Shown here: in pieces, positions 5,623 to 7,514 of the stretch
Layout: each line of letters opens with the position of its first letter
Numbering within the stretch: the stretch's first letter is position 1
Assembly: GCA_030631915.1 (NCBI GenBank)
Contig: DAOVKF010000074.1
Span: 1 to 7,514, forward strand
Origin: Candidatus Omnitrophota bacterium
GTDB taxonomy: Bacteria; Omnitrophota; Gorgyraeia; Tantalellales; Tantalellaceae
Length of the DNA: 7,514 nt
Direction of reading: 5' to 3'
Notes under the pieces: model-generated
What the model saw: the letters and a program-made list of their open reading frames with translations, nothing else
Databases searched by the model: none
Told to the model about the DNA's origin: nothing
Program-made: the position numbers and the translations under genes

Positions 5623-6915
5623 ATGAAGGATATGAAGAAAAATCTTATTAGGATCATTGATGTTACCAATCGAGACGGGGTTCAGACTTCCCGCCTGGGC
5701 CTGGCTAAACTTCAGAAGACTATTCTGAATATTCTTCTGAACAAGATGGGCGTTTTTCAGTCTGAATTCGGTTTCCCGTTCACGCGTCACGAAGTAAATT
5801 ATCTTAACGCGAACATAGAGCTGGCCGAGAAAAAGGTCATCCATCCGATGCGTCTTTCCGGGTGGATAAGGGCGATCAGATCGGATGTGGAGATCGCCAC
5901 AAGACTGACCGCGGTCAAACACCTCAATCTGTCCATTTCCACGTCAAGCCAGATGATAAAAGGTAAATTCGCGGGGAAATTGAATAAAAAGGACGTTATA
6001 AACGCCGCTGTCGCTGCCGTGAAACTCGCCAGAAAAAAAGGTATCGAGTCCATCGGGATAAACGCCGAAGACGCTTCGAGGACGGATATCGATTACCTGA
6101 TAGAATTCGCGATGGCGGGCAGGGACGCCGGAGCGGACCGCATACGTTATTGCGATACACTGGGATATGACGATCCGTTCACGATCTATGACAGGGTCGC
6201 CGCCCTGGCGGACGCGGTCAAGATACCGGTCGAACTTCACTGCCACAACGACCTGGGCATGGCGGTAGCCACGAGCATCGCGGGAGCCAAAGCCGCCATT
6301 GACAGCGGCGTTGACGCGTATATAAACACCACGGTCAACGGGATGGGGGAAAGAACGGGAAACGCCGATCTGGTGAGCTGCATTCTCGCGCTTAAGTATT
6401 CCAGCGGATTCGAGCACACGGAAAAATACATGCTGGACCCGCGTATAAACACCAGGATGTCCTGGAAGCTCGCCAGATACGCTTCTTACGTGTTCGGTGT
6501 GCCCATACCGATAAACCAGGTGGGTGTAGGGGATAACGCTTTTGCGCATGAGTCCGGGATACACGCGGACGGCGCGCTGAAGGACAGAAAAAACTATGAG
6601 TTGTATGATTTCGAGGAGCTCGGGCGAGGCGAACCCGAGATCATCGAAACCGGCAGGGCCATTACCGCCGGAGAATACAGCGGTATCAAGGGCTTTCGGA
6701 ACGTGTATAACAGGCTGGAGATCAAGTTCAGCGATGACAAGGAAGCGGAGAGGATACTGGAACTGGTCCGTTATGCGAATGTGCACACACAAAAGCCCCT
6801 GGTCCGTGATGAGCTTTTATTCATCGCGCAGTATCCGGACATAGCGGGAAAAATATTCAGCATGGTGCCGCCCGCGGTAAAGGCCCCCAGGCCTTCCCGC
6901 CGGATCGGCGGCTGA
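5623..6915 (+). CDS. Homocitrate synthase / isopropylmalate synthase family enzyme (DRE-TIM metallolyase)
   Basis: This 430-residue TIM-barrel enzyme should join acetyl-CoA to a 2-oxo acid in a metal-dependent Claisen condensation. The signature near the N-terminus is DVTNRDGVQ (13-21), a variant of the family DTTLRDGEQ; Arg17 and the metal ligand Asp18 are kept. His206 and His208 (ELHCHNDLG) complete the metal site, and VNGMGERTGNADL (238-250) is the second family signature. AFAHESGIHADG (306-317) lies in the linker subdomain. There is no room for the C-terminal leucine-binding domain of LeuA (about 510 residues), so leucine feedback is not expected. It closely resembles proteins from Deltaproteobacteria and others annotated as homocitrate synthase, but the substrate (2-oxoglutarate, pyruvate or 2-oxoisovalerate) cannot be read from sequence. 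A second ATG at 5632 is a possible start; GGAAGGGGG at 5613-5621 could serve either. It follows serA by 39 bases and ends one base before the next gene. Confidence 0.85.
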   Translation: MKDMKKNLIRIIDVTNRDGVQTSRLGLAKLQKTILNILLNKMGVFQSEFGFPFTRHEVNYLNANIELAEKKVIHPMRLSGWIRAIRSDVEIATRLTAVKHLNLSISTSSQMIKGKFAGKLNKKDVINAAVAAVKLARKKGIESIGINAEDASRTDIDYLIEFAMAGRDAGADRIRYCDTLGYDDPFTIYDRVAALADAVKIPVELHCHNDLGMAVATSIAGAKAAIDSGVDAYINTTVNGMGERTGNADLVSCILALKYSSGFEHTEKYMLDPRINTRMSWKLARYASYVFGVPIPINQVGVGDNAFAHESGIHADGALKDRKNYELYDFEELGRGEPEIIETGRAITAGEYSGIKGFRNVYNRLEIKFSDDKEAERILELVRYANVHTQKPLVRDELLFIAQYPDIAGKIFSMVPPAVKAPRPSRRIGG

Positions 6916-6916
6916 T

Positions 6917-7514
6917 ATGATCATGAAAAGCAAAAGAAGAACGTTGATCCGCCTTCGCAGCAGGCCACGGGCTTGCCGGTGGGGTTCCATGGTCCTGTGT
7001 CTGGCGCTGGTTGCCGTGTCCTTCGCGCCTTCAGCGCGGGCCGGGGAAAGGAAAGGCTTTTTGATGAGGCTGTGGGAGATCATAAGGCCTCCGGCCAAAA
7101 AGGAGGAAGCCGCTCCGCCCGTTCAGGCAGCGGACAACGGGACACGAGCGGTGAAGGAAAAGGTAGTAGCGGAAGAGAAAAAAGCAGAAGAACCGGCCGG
7201 AGAAATACCCTTTTCAAAAGAGGAAATGACCGGCGTCATAAAAACGCGCCTGAGGGTCTTCCCTCAGATCCTTTTTATGGTGCCCGGGCTCAGCATGGAG
7301 GAAAACGCTGCGGGGGAAGCCGAGTATTATTACGACGGAACAGGGTCTTCGGAAGGCATGTCTGTCAGATTGATCGAGCTTGATAAGGAGACATTGCAAA
7401 AAATATTTGTAAGGGTCAACAATGAAGCCACGCGTCTCAGTACAGAGAGGATCACAAGGCAGCTTCAGCAGCAGGAACAATTGATGCGCGTTATGCAGCA
7501 GCAACAGCAACAGC
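6917..7514 (+). CDS. Secreted hypothetical protein, Glu/Lys- and Gln-rich (partial, runs off the right edge)
   Basis: An open frame of 199 codons continues past the window end. I recognise no family. The N-terminus is very basic (about ten Arg/Lys in residues 4-21), followed by a hydrophobic core MVLCLALVAVSFAPSA (25-40) and a signal peptidase I site ARA|GE after residue 42, so it is predicted to be exported. Residues 60-95 are a Pro/Ala/Glu/Lys-rich, probably disordered linker. A possible small folded segment follows at about 98-175 (FSKEEMTGVIKTRLRVFPQILFMVPGL). From 175 onward the chain is Gln/Arg-rich and likely helical, ending in six consecutive Gln at the edge. ATGs at 6917, 6923 and 6989 are all possible starts; 6917 lies one base after the previous stop, suggesting translational coupling, while 6989 would give a shorter signal peptide. 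Base composition and codon use look like the neighbours, and the signal peptide argues the frame is real. Confidence 0.7.
   Translation, partial: MIMKSKRRTLIRLRSRPRACRWGSMVLCLALVAVSFAPSARAGERKGFLMRLWEIIRPPAKKEEAAPPVQAADNGTRAVKEKVVAEEKKAEEPAGEIPFSKEEMTGVIKTRLRVFPQILFMVPGLSMEENAAGEAEYYYDGTGSSEGMSVRLIELDKETLQKIFVRVNNEATRLSTERITRQLQQQEQLMRVMQQQQQQ

Noticed and set aside
4546..5922. 458-codon minus-strand frame
   Set aside because: It is antisense to serA and the next gene, spans both plus the gap between them, and has the His/Tyr/Arg-rich composition of a shadow frame; the + strand genes have complete family motifs.
5944..6792. 282-codon minus-strand frame
   Set aside because: It is a shadow of the homocitrate synthase-like gene, with no ribosome binding site context or domain.
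6973..7383. 136-codon + strand frame at the right end
   Set aside because: Gly/Arg/Ser-rich translation typical of an off-frame reading; the frame starting at 6917 has a signal peptide and stays open to the edge.

Overview
The window is a compact, one-directional stretch of bacterial chromosome. Six complete genes and the start of a seventh all lie on the + strand, with gaps of 1 to 63 bases, downstream of a 314-base non-coding leader. All six complete genes belong to recognisable families: long-form hibernation-promoting factor, trigger factor, ClpP protease, a class V aminotransferase, ACT-domain D-3-phosphoglycerate dehydrogenase (SerA), and a homocitrate synthase-like DRE-TIM enzyme. The seventh has a signal peptide and is unrecognised. 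The moderate GC content, heavy use of AGG (Arg) and ATA (Ile) codons, the signal peptide, and the mix of small intergenic repeats suggest an uncultured Gram-negative lineage. Omnitrophota or a Deltaproteobacteria-like group are my best guesses. This rests on style and family resemblance, not on a database match.

Region by region. Bases 1-155 hold palindromic, REP-like sequence. Bases 156-228 form a long hairpin with perfect 25-bp arms that begin in A7 and end in T7; it looks like a MITE-type or REP-type element and could also terminate transcription. A good sigma70-like promoter (TTGCAA, 17-base spacer, TATATT) follows directly at 242-270 and probably drives the whole cluster. Bases 315-2770 are a proteostasis block (hpf, tig, clpP). 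Bases 2794-5583 are a probable serine-synthesis pair (aminotransferase, serA). Bases 5623-6915 encode the homocitrate/isopropylmalate synthase-family enzyme. From 6917 to the window edge runs the exported, Glu/Lys- and Gln-rich protein.

How the genes may work together: HPF dimerises and silences ribosomes in slow growth, trigger factor meets nascent chains at the exit tunnel, and ClpP degrades proteins with an ATPase partner that is not encoded here. SerA and the aminotransferase can supply the first two steps of serine synthesis if the aminotransferase accepts phosphoserine/phosphohydroxypyruvate. The gene layout allows co-transcription of protein quality control with amino-acid synthesis.

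I did not find a convincing new multi-gene system. The observations most worth checking are a lysine where the catalytic glutamate of SerA is expected, loss of several aromatic residues in the trigger factor isomerase pocket, the hairpin element and heptamer repeats between genes, and the uncharacterised secreted protein at the right edge.
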